Part shown: piece by piece, positions 9,510 to 17,965 of the stretch | Layout: each line of letters starts with the position of its first letter | How positions within the stretch are numbered: position 1 is the first letter of the stretch | DNA from: Actinomycetota bacterium | GTDB lineage: Bacteria; Actinomycetota; Acidimicrobiia; Acidimicrobiales; Ilumatobacteraceae | Assembly: GCA_009705865.1 (NCBI GenBank) | Contig: WLSJ01000003.1 | Span: 1-32,083 of the forward strand | Length of the DNA stretch: 32,083 nt | Reading direction: 5' to 3' | Made by a program: the position numbers and the translations under genes | The notes under the pieces: model-generated | The model's input: the letters and a program-made list of their open reading frames with translations, nothing else | Databases searched by the model: none | What the model was told of the DNA's origin: nothing

Positions 9510-10748
9510 ATGATCGATTTCACTCTCGCACCTGAACACGAAGAAATCCGCACCCGCGTGCGCGACTTCGTTGACAATGTCATTAAGCCAGCCATGGAGC
9601 CATTCGGTCATCGAGATGACATGGCGCCAGAAGATCATGCTGAGTACGTTCGTCAATTGATCTCACTGCGCAAGAAGGCTGTTGAAGCCGGCTTGTGGTT
9701 GCCTCATATGCCTAAAGAATGGGGCGGTATGGGTCTTGGTCACGTGGCTCTTGCAATGGTGCAGGCTGAGTCGGCAAAAACTCGTGTCGGGCCGTGGGTG
9801 TTCAACTGCCAAGCTCCCGACGAAGGAAACATGCACACTTTGCTCCATTGGGCAACCGATGAACAAAAGGACAAGTACCTCAAGCCATTGCTTAACGGAG
9901 TGTCTTCATCTTGTTTCGCAATGACAGAGCCTGAAGTTGCTGGTTCTGACCCAACGCTTATTCGCACCAACGCAATCAAAGATGGTGATGAATGGATCAT
10001 CAATGGTCATAAGTGGTTTATCTCTGGTGCTCGTCGCGCACGCTTTGCAATCTTGATTGCCAGAACAGAGATGGACGTGCCGCCTGGATCACGTGGAGCA
10101 AACACAGCCTTCATCATCGACTTGCCTATGAAGGGCTGGAACGATGTACGCGAAATTGAAACGATGCATGGTGCTACTGGTCACTCAGAGATCGTCATCG
10201 AAGATTTGCGAGTTCATGATTCACAGATCTTGGGTGGACGCGGCAACGGGCACCGACTTGGCCAATACCGCCTCGGACCAGCGCGTCTAGCTCACTGCAT
10301 GCGCTGGGTAGCTCAGGCTGAGACAGCTCTTGACATGATGGTTGCTCGCTCGCTCGAGCGGTACTCACATGGTTCAATTCTTGCTGAGAAGCAAGGAATT
10401 CAGTGGTTGATTGCAGATTCAGCAATGGAGATCTACCAGTGCAAGTTGATGATTCTTCATGCAGCATCAAAGATTGATGCTGGCCAAGATTTCCGTCAAG
10501 AAGTATCAATGGCAAAGCACTTTGTTGCTAACAGTTTGAACCGCGTCATTGACCGTGCAATTCAGGTACACGGCGCACTGGGGTATTCAACAGATACGCC
10601 ACTTGCTGGCATGATGCAGAATGCTCGATGGGCACGATTCGCAGATGGTGCCGATGAAATTCACCAGATGCGTATAGCTGAAATCACTATTAAGGCATTC
10701 ACCGATACAGGCTCAACCAGAACCGCAACCGGCGATCTGCCGATTTAA
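9510..10748 (+). CDS. Acyl-CoA dehydrogenase family protein
   Basis: MIDFTLAPEHEEIRTRVRDFVDNVIKP; CFAMTEPEVAGSDPTLIRTNA; VHGALGYSTDTPLAGMMQNARWARFADGADEIHQMRIAE. Upstream AGGGAGGA ribosome binding site. Confidence 0.93.
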   Translation: MIDFTLAPEHEEIRTRVRDFVDNVIKPAMEPFGHRDDMAPEDHAEYVRQLISLRKKAVEAGLWLPHMPKEWGGMGLGHVALAMVQAESAKTRVGPWVFNCQAPDEGNMHTLLHWATDEQKDKYLKPLLNGVSSSCFAMTEPEVAGSDPTLIRTNAIKDGDEWIINGHKWFISGARRARFAILIARTEMDVPPGSRGANTAFIIDLPMKGWNDVREIETMHGATGHSEIVIEDLRVHDSQILGGRGNGHRLGQYRLGPARLAHCMRWVAQAETALDMMVARSLERYSHGSILAEKQGIQWLIADSAMEIYQCKLMILHAASKIDAGQDFRQEVSMAKHFVANSLNRVIDRAIQVHGALGYSTDTPLAGMMQNARWARFADGADEIHQMRIAEITIKAFTDTGSTRTATGDLPI

Positions 10749-12388
10749 TTGGGTACGGCGTCGAGGGCAATCTGTTTTGCCCATCGATAATCCGCTTTCC
10801 CTGCCGGAGAGCGAACAATAGAGTCCACAAAGACAAATTGCTTTGGCAATTTAAATCGTGCGATGTGCTGCTGGGCCACTTCTCGTAATGCATTTTCTGA
10901 AGTTGAGGCGCCAGCTTTTAGTCGCACAACAGCGACCACTTCGTTACCCCAACGTTCACTAGGACGCCCAGTGACTACGCAGTCATAAACATCTGGATGC
11001 GCTTTAACGGCTGCCTCTACTTCTTCAGCAAAAATCTTTTCGCCGCCAGAGTTAATGGTGACGGAGTCTCGCCCGTGCACTTCAATCATCTGATCTGCAG
11101 TGAGGCGTGCCCTGTCTCCTGGCACCACATATCGAACACCCTGAACAACTGGATAAGTCTTTTTAGTCTTTGCTTCATCATTGAGATAACCGAGTGCAAG
11201 TCGTCCACTTTTTGCGAGCCAGCCAAGTCCTTCGTGGCCTGCCTGAAGTTCTGATGTGAGGTCTTCGGACAAGATGTGATTTTGCGGTGCATAGGGAAAC
11301 GAGCCGGTGGTGGAACTGTCTCCAGATGCCACCTGCGACAATTGGCCACCAGCCTCAGATGATCCGAGACCGTCGACCAATATGACCGACGGCAGATATT
11401 TGTGGAACTCCACTTTCAGATGTGCAGAGAGAGGCGCTCCACCAGAAAGGATTGACAACAACGATGACAAATCACGTGTGTTGTTTTCCAGGCCATCAAG
11501 CAGCGGGCGAGCAAACGCATCGCCGACAATTAGTAGAAAGTTGGCTTTTTCTTTTTCTACTAATCCCCAAATATCGTCTGCGTCTAAACGGTCTGGTTGT
11601 GATTGCACGATTATGGTGCCGCCACTTAGCCAGGTGCGAATGGCAATCCAGTGTCCGGCACCGTGCATAAATGGTGGGCTTGGTAAAGCTCTGAGATTTC
11701 CTGCCGCTTCTGCGACAAACTCTTCGACCGTACTAGCGGTCTTTGACCCGCCGAAACATTCCACAACTGCATCGGCATTACGCCACAGCACTCCTTTGGG
11801 CATGCCTGTTGTTCCACCGGTGTACAAGATGTAGAGGTCATCGCCGTTGTAACCGGCAGCGGGTTTGTCAGATGATGATCCGCGCAACGCGTCTTCGTAC
11901 CACACTGCACCGTCAATGAGCTGATGACCCGAGGCATCAGGAACCTGAATGATGACTCGCAAGTTGGGAAGTTGTTGACGCACAGCATCAAGTAGCGGAG
12001 CGAATTGGGAATGAACGATGCAGGCAGATGCCTGTGAATCACGAAGTAGGTATTCCAGCTCTTCTGCCACGTAGCGATAGTTCACGTTGAAGGGCGCAAC
12101 ACGGGCTTTCCAAGAACCGAGCATTGCTTCTAGGTATTCATTGCCGTTGTGAAGATAGATCGCTAAGTGGTCTTGACCGGTTTCCCAACCCTGCAGTTGA
12201 TCGCGTTCAACGTGACACCCGAGTCCTTGAGACGCGAGGTAGTTGGCCAGCCGACGGGTGCGGTTTGTGATGTCGGCCCACGTGAAGCGCTTGTCGCGAA
12301 AGATAAGGCATTCATCGTCTGGACGAGTGGCAGCGATTGCTTCGTGGATTTCAGCGATGCTTAAGACAGCAGGTGGGAATTGCGACAT
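10745..12388 (-). CDS. Acyl-CoA synthetase (AMP-forming, FadD-like)
   Basis: YILYTGGTTGMPKGVLWR, VDGLGSSEAGGQ, GDRARLTADQMIEVHGRDSVTINSGGEKIFAEEVE, SPAGKADYRWAK. Confidence 0.92.
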   Translation of the reverse strand: MSQFPPAVLSIAEIHEAIAATRPDDECLIFRDKRFTWADITNRTRRLANYLASQGLGCHVERDQLQGWETGQDHLAIYLHNGNEYLEAMLGSWKARVAPFNVNYRYVAEELEYLLRDSQASACIVHSQFAPLLDAVRQQLPNLRVIIQVPDASGHQLIDGAVWYEDALRGSSSDKPAAGYNGDDLYILYTGGTTGMPKGVLWRNADAVVECFGGSKTASTVEEFVAEAAGNLRALPSPPFMHGAGHWIAIRTWLSGGTIIVQSQPDRLDADDIWGLVEKEKANFLLIVGDAFARPLLDGLENNTRDLSSLLSILSGGAPLSAHLKVEFHKYLPSVILVDGLGSSEAGGQLSQVASGDSSTTGSFPYAPQNHILSEDLTSELQAGHEGLGWLAKSGRLALGYLNDEAKTKKTYPVVQGVRYVVPGDRARLTADQMIEVHGRDSVTINSGGEKIFAEEVEAAVKAHPDVYDCVVTGRPSERWGNEVVAVVRLKAGASTSENALREVAQQHIARFKLPKQFVFVDSIVRSPAGKADYRWAKQIALDAVPN

Positions 12389-12394
12389 TCATGA

Positions 12395-12400
12395 ACGATA
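12395..12400 (-). promoter_or_regulatory. Putative -10 element for leaderless acyl-CoA synthetase transcript
   Basis: Minus strand TATCGT-N6-ATG(12388). Confidence 0.4.
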
Positions 12401-12423
12401 ACCTCGATAGCCAAGGGGGAACC

Positions 12424-13398
12424 ATGTCGAACGATTCTCATAAAAATATTTTTGGCGTCTTTATTCCGCAAGGCTGGAAGATGGAATTGGCCGGAATCTC
12501 TGGTGCTGCTGCCCAGTGGAAAACTGCGGTTGATGTTGCTGTGCTTGCTGAAGAGCTGGGATATGACTCCATCTGGGTGTACGACCATTTTCACAACGTG
12601 CCCAAGCCCGCTCAAGAAGCTGTCTTTGAATGCTGGACCACAATCGCTGCTATCAGCCAATTGACGTCACGAATCAGGTTGGGCCAGATGGTGGGTTGCA
12701 ATAGTTATCGCAACCCGGGGCTTCTCGCCAAGATCACATCAACCGTTGATGTCATCTCGGGTGGTCGTCTTGACTGGGGCATTGGCGCTGGTTGGTACGA
12801 AAGTGAATACAAGGGCTACGGGTACGAGTTCGCTAAACCGTCAGACCGAATTGGCATGTTGCGCGAAACTGTTGAAATCGTAAAGTCCATGTGGACCAAA
12901 GAAGAGACCAACTACGACGGCAAGTACTACAAGATGCAGCGAGCCAACTGTGATCCGAAGCCTTTGCAACAGCCAACGCCTCCTATCTGGATCGGCGGCG
13001 GCGGAGAACAATTGACCCTTCGTGTTGTTGCTGAACACGCAGACGTTGCCAACTTTGGAAGTTCTGTCGAAGAGTTCATTCGTAAACGTGCCATTTTGCA
13101 ACAACATTGTGTGACAGTTGGACGCGACGAAGATTCCATTCGCAAGACCATCTCGAGCGAAGTCTTTATTCGCGAGACCGAGGCCGAAGTTCTGGCTGCT
13201 GGAAGCCTCAATGTGTGGGGCAAAGATGCTGCAGATTGGCGCAATGAGGCTTTAGTCGGTACTCCCGAACAAGTAAGCGAAAAGATTCAGAAATACATCG
13301 ACGCAGGATGCACCGGGTTTATTCCGTGGTGCTCTGATTACCCGTCAACAGAGACGTTGGAATTATTTGCCAAGAAAGTCATTCCCAACTTTCGTTGA
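12424..13398 (+). CDS. LLM-class (likely F420-dependent) oxidoreductase
   Basis: ELGYDSIWVYDHFHNVP, SRIRLGQMVGCNSYRNPGLLAKITSTVDVISGGRLDWGIGAGWYESEY, PPIWIGGGGEQLTLRVVAEHAD. RBS AAGGGGGA before ATG 12424. Confidence 0.92.
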   Translation: MSNDSHKNIFGVFIPQGWKMELAGISGAAAQWKTAVDVAVLAEELGYDSIWVYDHFHNVPKPAQEAVFECWTTIAAISQLTSRIRLGQMVGCNSYRNPGLLAKITSTVDVISGGRLDWGIGAGWYESEYKGYGYEFAKPSDRIGMLRETVEIVKSMWTKEETNYDGKYYKMQRANCDPKPLQQPTPPIWIGGGGEQLTLRVVAEHADVANFGSSVEEFIRKRAILQQHCVTVGRDEDSIRKTISSEVFIRETEAEVLAAGSLNVWGKDAADWRNEALVGTPEQVSEKIQKYIDAGCTGFIPWCSDYPSTETLELFAKKVIPNFR

Positions 13399-13410
13399 GA
13401 AAGTTCTTCG

Positions 13411-13869
13411 TCAGACGAAGTACTGAAAGATAACTTCGGCGATGCAGGATGGCTTTGCAGCCCCTTCGCATTCGAATGTGGTCTCAAGGGTGACGCGAGC
13501 GCCGCCCGGAGTGTCGTCAACAGCAAGAACCTTGATGCCAGCGCGCAGTTGCGCACCGACTGGCACAGGGGACACGAAACGAACTTTGTTTGCTCCGTAG
13601 TTGACGCCCATTGATACTCCGCCAACAGAGAAAATCTGTGGCAGGAAGACTGGTCCGAGCGACAAGGTGAGATATCCGTGAGCGATGGGTCCGCCGAAAG
13701 GTCCTGCCTTTGCACGCTCGACATCAATGTGGATCCACTGATGGTCGCCTGTTGCTTCTGCGAATTGGTTGACGCGCTCTTGTGAGATGGTCATGTACTC
13801 GGAATAGCCGAGGTGTTCGCCGATAAGGCCCTTGAGAGCTTCGATGGATTCAATATGTCGTGTTGCCAT
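13411..13869 (-). CDS. MaoC-like (R)-hydratase / hotdog dehydratase
   Basis: ITQ-type core SQERVNQFAEATGDHQWIHIDVERAKAGPFGGPIAHGYLTLSL and VNYGANKVRFVSPVPVGAQLRAGI. Confidence 0.93.
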   Translation of the reverse strand: MATRHIESIEALKGLIGEHLGYSEYMTISQERVNQFAEATGDHQWIHIDVERAKAGPFGGPIAHGYLTLSLGPVFLPQIFSVGGVSMGVNYGANKVRFVSPVPVGAQLRAGIKVLAVDDTPGGARVTLETTFECEGAAKPSCIAEVIFQYFV

Positions 13870-13903
13870 GAGCAAATCTTGACACACCGGACCGGGAAGA
13901 CCT

Positions 13904-14341
13904 CTAACGGAGCCAGGTGCGAGCGTACGAACGACTCATGGGGTGAAGAAGAAGACCAGCGAGAGCAGCTTCAAACATGAAACCAATGAGATCTCCGCCC
14001 GTGATGATGGTGCGCAGCGTGAGCGAATACTCAAATGAAATAAGAAGACGCGCAACGATGGGCGAAAAGGATGCCCCGACGGCCACGTACCACCCAAGTT
14101 TTTTGCCGTTTGCCATCAGATAAGCACCGCCGAAGTAGCCAAGGCACGCCACAAGCCCGATTACGCCCATGACCGGACTAATGCGACGCAAAATACCGAA
14201 GTCGTTTGTCCTGTCGAGATAACCAATGATGCCAAAGACTCCGTCTAGATACAGCAGCCATGTAGCAATGGCCAAAGTCTGCGGATGCATGTTGTCAAAC
14301 CATTTGCGGGGATCAAGATTGTTGAATGCATGAGAGAACAT
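13904..14341 (-). CDS. Small polytopic membrane protein of unknown function
   Basis: 145 aa with four hydrophobic stretches; GGAG upstream of ATG; no family recognised. Confidence 0.65.
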   Translation of the reverse strand: MFSHAFNNLDPRKWFDNMHPQTLAIATWLLYLDGVFGIIGYLDRTNDFGILRRISPVMGVIGLVACLGYFGGAYLMANGKKLGWYVAVGASFSPIVARLLISFEYSLTLRTIITGGDLIGFMFEAALAGLLLHPMSRSYARTWLR

Positions 14342-14449
14342 GTCTCCAGTGTGTCAGGCAGTCTCACCATTTTCGGTGACCATCGCTTCGTGTCTTCCTC
14401 GAAGTGAGAGACGAAATTTCTTTTTTGCACTGAACGAGCAAATTGTTAC

Positions 14450-14455
14450 TACTCT
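14450..14455 (+). promoter_or_regulatory. Putative -10 element for leaderless era transcript
   Basis: TACTCT-N6-GTG(14462). Confidence 0.4.
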
Positions 14456-14461
14456 GTAGAT

Positions 14462-15301
14462 GTGCGGAGCGGATTTGTGACCTTTGTTGGTAGACCCAAT
14501 GTGGGGAAATCGACACTTGTGAACGCGATCTGTGGAGTCAAAATTTCCATCGTTTCGAACAAGCCGCAAACTACGCGAACTCGCATTCGCGGTATCCATC
14601 ACAGTCCTGATTCTCAGGTCGTCTTTGTTGATACGCCAGGACTTCATAAGCCAGTCACACTGTTGGGCGAGAAGGTAAATGCCACGGCTCTTGAAAGTGC
14701 AAAAGATGTTGACTTGGTGTGCTTGCTTGTTGATGCCACGAAACCATTTGGTCGCGGTGATCAGTGGGTCGCAGATCATATTGATATTGCAAAAGCATTT
14801 GTTGTTGTGAACAAGACCGACAAAGCAACACGGGAACAAGTCATTGCGCAACTTCAGGCGGTGTCGTCGCTTGGTGCTGCTGAATACTTTCCAGTTTCTG
14901 CCCGAACTGGTGAAGGTGTACCTGAATTGCTCGCAGCATTGAAAGCATTAATGCCAGAAGGCCCTGCGTATTACCCAGAAGACATGGTCACAGATACCGA
15001 AGATGCACAATGGATTGCAGAACTAGTTCGCGAACAGTTGCTTGCAGTGTTGAAAGATGAGCTTCCGTATTCAGTTGCAACGAAAGTGACTGAATGGGAA
15101 TGGCCCCGCGTGCGCTGTGAAATCTATGTGGAACGCGAAAGCCAAAAGGGCATGGTGATTGGCAAAGGCGGCGAACTGCTGAAGCAAGTAGGCATCGCTG
15201 TACGGGCCCAGATGCCAGAAGGAGCTTTTATTGAGCTTCACGTTGTGGTCGATAAAGACTGGCAACAACACGCTGATCGTCTCGAGCGTTTCGGGTACTA
15301 A
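14462..15301 (+). CDS. era: GTPase Era
   Basis: FVTFVGRPNVGKSTLVN, TTRTRIRGI, VFVDTPGLHKP, NKTD, C-terminal KH domain RESQKGMVIGKGGELLKQVG. GTG start. Confidence 0.97.
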   Translation: MRSGFVTFVGRPNVGKSTLVNAICGVKISIVSNKPQTTRTRIRGIHHSPDSQVVFVDTPGLHKPVTLLGEKVNATALESAKDVDLVCLLVDATKPFGRGDQWVADHIDIAKAFVVVNKTDKATREQVIAQLQAVSSLGAAEYFPVSARTGEGVPELLAALKALMPEGPAYYPEDMVTDTEDAQWIAELVREQLLAVLKDELPYSVATKVTEWEWPRVRCEIYVERESQKGMVIGKGGELLKQVGIAVRAQMPEGAFIELHVVVDKDWQQHADRLERFGY

Positions 15302-15305
15302 ACGC

Positions 15306-17201
15306 TTATTGCGATTTCGTAATGTCGCGCAGAAACTGTTCTATTTCAGCGCGATCACGGGTACGCGCCATAGGCGGTAGTGCAGCAATAAGGGTTCGCC
15401 AATAGCCAGCAGTGGCAAGACGGCGGTCAAGCACGGCGACAACGCCTTTGTCTTCCGCAGTGCGAATCAGGCGACCCGCAGCCTGAGCAAGTGACGTTGC
15501 AGCGATGGGAAGGTCAATCTGACTAAATGCGGTGTCGCGCCCGACAGCTTCGCGGCGCGCTTCAAGAAGTGGGTCATCGGGACGAGGGAACGGCAACTTG
15601 TCGAGCACTACGAGTGACAATGTTCGTCCTGGGAGGTCGATGCCTTGGAAAAAAGCCTGCGATGCAAAGATGCACGAACTTTCATCGGCCATAAACATCT
15701 CAATCAGTTTTTGGCGTGGGTAATCAGCAGGGCTCAAGATGGGAACTGAAAGTCGTTCACGCATTGCATCTGTGGCTGCGTGCAAAGCCTTGTTGCTTGT
15801 GAACAGTGCAAGTGTGCGACCGCCTGCTGCAGTAATGAGTGCTTCAAGTTCATCATGAACGAACTCTGTGAACTTCGGATCATTGCGATCTGGGAACGTA
15901 GGGGAGCAGTACAAGCGAGAATTGCGCTCATAATCAAAAGGGCTCTCAACAGAGAGAATTTCAGTTCCGTCTAACGGAAGGCCAACACGTTCTGGAAGAG
16001 AGGCCGGAATGGTTGCGCTGGTAAGAACGGCTGCAACGTTTCCCCAGACAGAACCAGACATCACTTCTCCGACATGAAGAGGGCTGATGCGTAGTTGCGG
16101 ACGATCTGGTGAACCTTCGACATAAGCGACATATCCCTGGATGGTTCCGAGAGCTAAGTCAAGCGCTTCAGCTAAGCGCGTCGCTTGTGTCTGTGCTCTG
16201 TAACTCTTTTGTTGTGTTGACTCGTTATCTGTAGAGATGCCACGTAGCGCGCCAAGAATGGTGTTGATCTCAATTCGTGCCAAGGCCAACGGCTCAGTCA
16301 CGGATGTGGGCAGAGGGTTAGAGAGTCGTTGACCAGACATCGGTGTGAGTGCAGAGGTGAGACGAACCCCTTGAGATTCAAGTGCACTGGTAACAGTTGG
16401 GTCAGCGATGACTTTGCGTACAGCTGACGCAAGGGAAGTGAAACGGCCAGACCCGAGCTGTACGCCAACCGTGTCGCTCATCACTGATTCGAGTTGATGA
16501 GCTTCATCAAAGATGACAACTTCATGTTCTGGAAGCAAGGAACCGCCGCTGGCGATATGAAGCCCGTATATATGGAGGTTGACAACGATGACATCTGCGG
16601 CGGCGGCTGCATCGCGAGCCTTTTCAGCAAAGCAATCATTACCCACGGGGCATTTTTGTTTCCCGGGGCATTCGTCGCTACTAACTGACACAGCTATGCG
16701 AGCACGTTCACTAGGTACCCGTGGCAATTCTTCAAAGTCACCTGTGCGGGTTTTGCCTGCCCACTTCACAATTGTTTCTATCTCGCGCTTGGTTGAGCCT
16801 GATACTTCTTCGAATTCCAGCTGACCGGCTGTTTCACTGAGTTCATTGATGCGCTGGCGACATACATAGTTGTTGCGGCCTTTGATGACTGCCCAGGAAA
16901 AATCGATACCGAGATGTTGTGCAAGAAGTGGAAGGTCGTTGCGGTTCAGTTGGTCTTGCAGTGCCTTTGTAGCGGTTGCGACAACTGTTTTTTTGCCATT
17001 AAGAAGAGCTGGCACGAGATACCCGAGTGACTTTCCGGTACCTGTCCCTGCTTGCACAATGATGGACCTGCCAGCTGCAAGAGTTTCTGCGATGGCATGT
17101 GCCATGTCGATTTGGCCTTGACGTTCTTCAGCGCCTTCGAAAGACGACGTAACTTTGCGCAGTGCCTCGATGGAAGCGGTTCCCGCTAGTGAGCGGCTCA
17201 T
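15306..17201 (-). CDS. DinG/XPD-like ATP-dependent DNA helicase (Fe-S type)
   Basis: VQAGTGTGKSLGYLVPAL (Walker A), VIFDEAHQLE (DEAH), Fe-S-type Cys set NNYVCRQ...DECPGKQKCPVGNDCFAEKA, C-terminal ASLAQAAGRLIRTAEDKGVVAVLDRR. Confidence 0.93.
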   Translation of the reverse strand: MSRSLAGTASIEALRKVTSSFEGAEERQGQIDMAHAIAETLAAGRSIIVQAGTGTGKSLGYLVPALLNGKKTVVATATKALQDQLNRNDLPLLAQHLGIDFSWAVIKGRNNYVCRQRINELSETAGQLEFEEVSGSTKREIETIVKWAGKTRTGDFEELPRVPSERARIAVSVSSDECPGKQKCPVGNDCFAEKARDAAAAADVIVVNLHIYGLHIASGGSLLPEHEVVIFDEAHQLESVMSDTVGVQLGSGRFTSLASAVRKVIADPTVTSALESQGVRLTSALTPMSGQRLSNPLPTSVTEPLALARIEINTILGALRGISTDNESTQQKSYRAQTQATRLAEALDLALGTIQGYVAYVEGSPDRPQLRISPLHVGEVMSGSVWGNVAAVLTSATIPASLPERVGLPLDGTEILSVESPFDYERNSRLYCSPTFPDRNDPKFTEFVHDELEALITAAGGRTLALFTSNKALHAATDAMRERLSVPILSPADYPRQKLIEMFMADESSCIFASQAFFQGIDLPGRTLSLVVLDKLPFPRPDDPLLEARREAVGRDTAFSQIDLPIAATSLAQAAGRLIRTAEDKGVVAVLDRRLATAGYWRTLIAALPPMARTRDRAEIEQFLRDITKSQ

Positions 17202-17887
17202 GAAGCTATGCCATTGGCATAAGCGGCAAGTGCGAGGTCAAGCTCGGCAGCATCAAAGTCTGGCCACGTGCGTTCGGTGAAAAAAACGCGGCTGCCAGTG
17301 ATTTGCCACAACATGAAATTGGAGATCCGTGACTCACCTGAGGTGCGAACAAGTAAATCGACAGATGGCATTGAAGGGTCGTACAGATTGTGGGAAATGC
17401 TGTCTGGCGTTACTGGGCCGGCTGCCATGGCGCGTTGAGAAGCTCGTACTAATTCAGCGCGACTTCCGTAATCAAATGCAACAGTGACCACAAGGCCAGT
17501 GTTGTGTTCGGTATCAGAGATGGCTTTGCGAATGGCCTTTTGTACATAGACAGGAGTTCGTGCACCAGGCTCGGCAAACGGGCGACCAATCCATCTGGTG
17601 CGAGCATTGTTTTCGTTCATCTCGTTGATGCGACCAAAAAGTTTGCGGTGAAGAGACAGAATGTGGCGTACTTCGGTGCGGGGCCTCACCCAGTTTTCTG
17701 TGGAGAACCCGAACACGGTGAGCCAGCCCACAGAGCGACGAGCACAAGCGCGAACCACTCCGGCAAGTGCCTCTTCGCCCGCGGTATGACCTTCCGTACG
17801 CGGTAGACCCTTGCGGCTAGCCCATCGGCCATTGCCATCCATAATGCAGGCCACATGGATTGGCAGGGGTGCGGTAGGGACATTCAT
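17198..17887 (-). CDS. uppS: cis-Prenyltransferase / undecaprenyl diphosphate synthase family catalytic subunit, lacking the C-terminal RxG motif
   Basis: HVACIMDGNGRWASRKGLPRTEGH, VFGFSTENWVRP, DYGSRAEL, DLLVRTSGESRISNFMLWQ, WPDFDAAELDLALAAYANGIAS-stop; the usual RERRFGG tail is absent. Confidence 0.95.
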   Translation of the reverse strand: MNVPTAPLPIHVACIMDGNGRWASRKGLPRTEGHTAGEEALAGVVRACARRSVGWLTVFGFSTENWVRPRTEVRHILSLHRKLFGRINEMNENNARTRWIGRPFAEPGARTPVYVQKAIRKAISDTEHNTGLVVTVAFDYGSRAELVRASQRAMAAGPVTPDSISHNLYDPSMPSVDLLVRTSGESRISNFMLWQITGSRVFFTERTWPDFDAAELDLALAAYANGIAS

Positions 17888-17965
17888 GGCATCTGCACCC
17901 TAGTTTCTCAGTGCGTCACAATGTCGTGCAACGCCGAGAGAGGTGGGTGCGTGGGAGACTAGAGC

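Noticed and set aside
11307-11834. 175-aa plus-strand ORF inside the acyl-CoA synthetase
   Set aside because: Ser/Pro-rich shadow frame of a conserved minus-strand enzyme.
14354-14851. 165-aa minus-strand ORF overlapping the start of era
   Set aside because: Antisense to the Era G1-G4 motifs; low-complexity shadow translation.
17160-17197. Possible frameshifted remnant of the UppS RRFGG tail in the start of the DinG-like gene
   Set aside because: None of the frames immediately after the uppS stop encode an RRFGG-like sequence.
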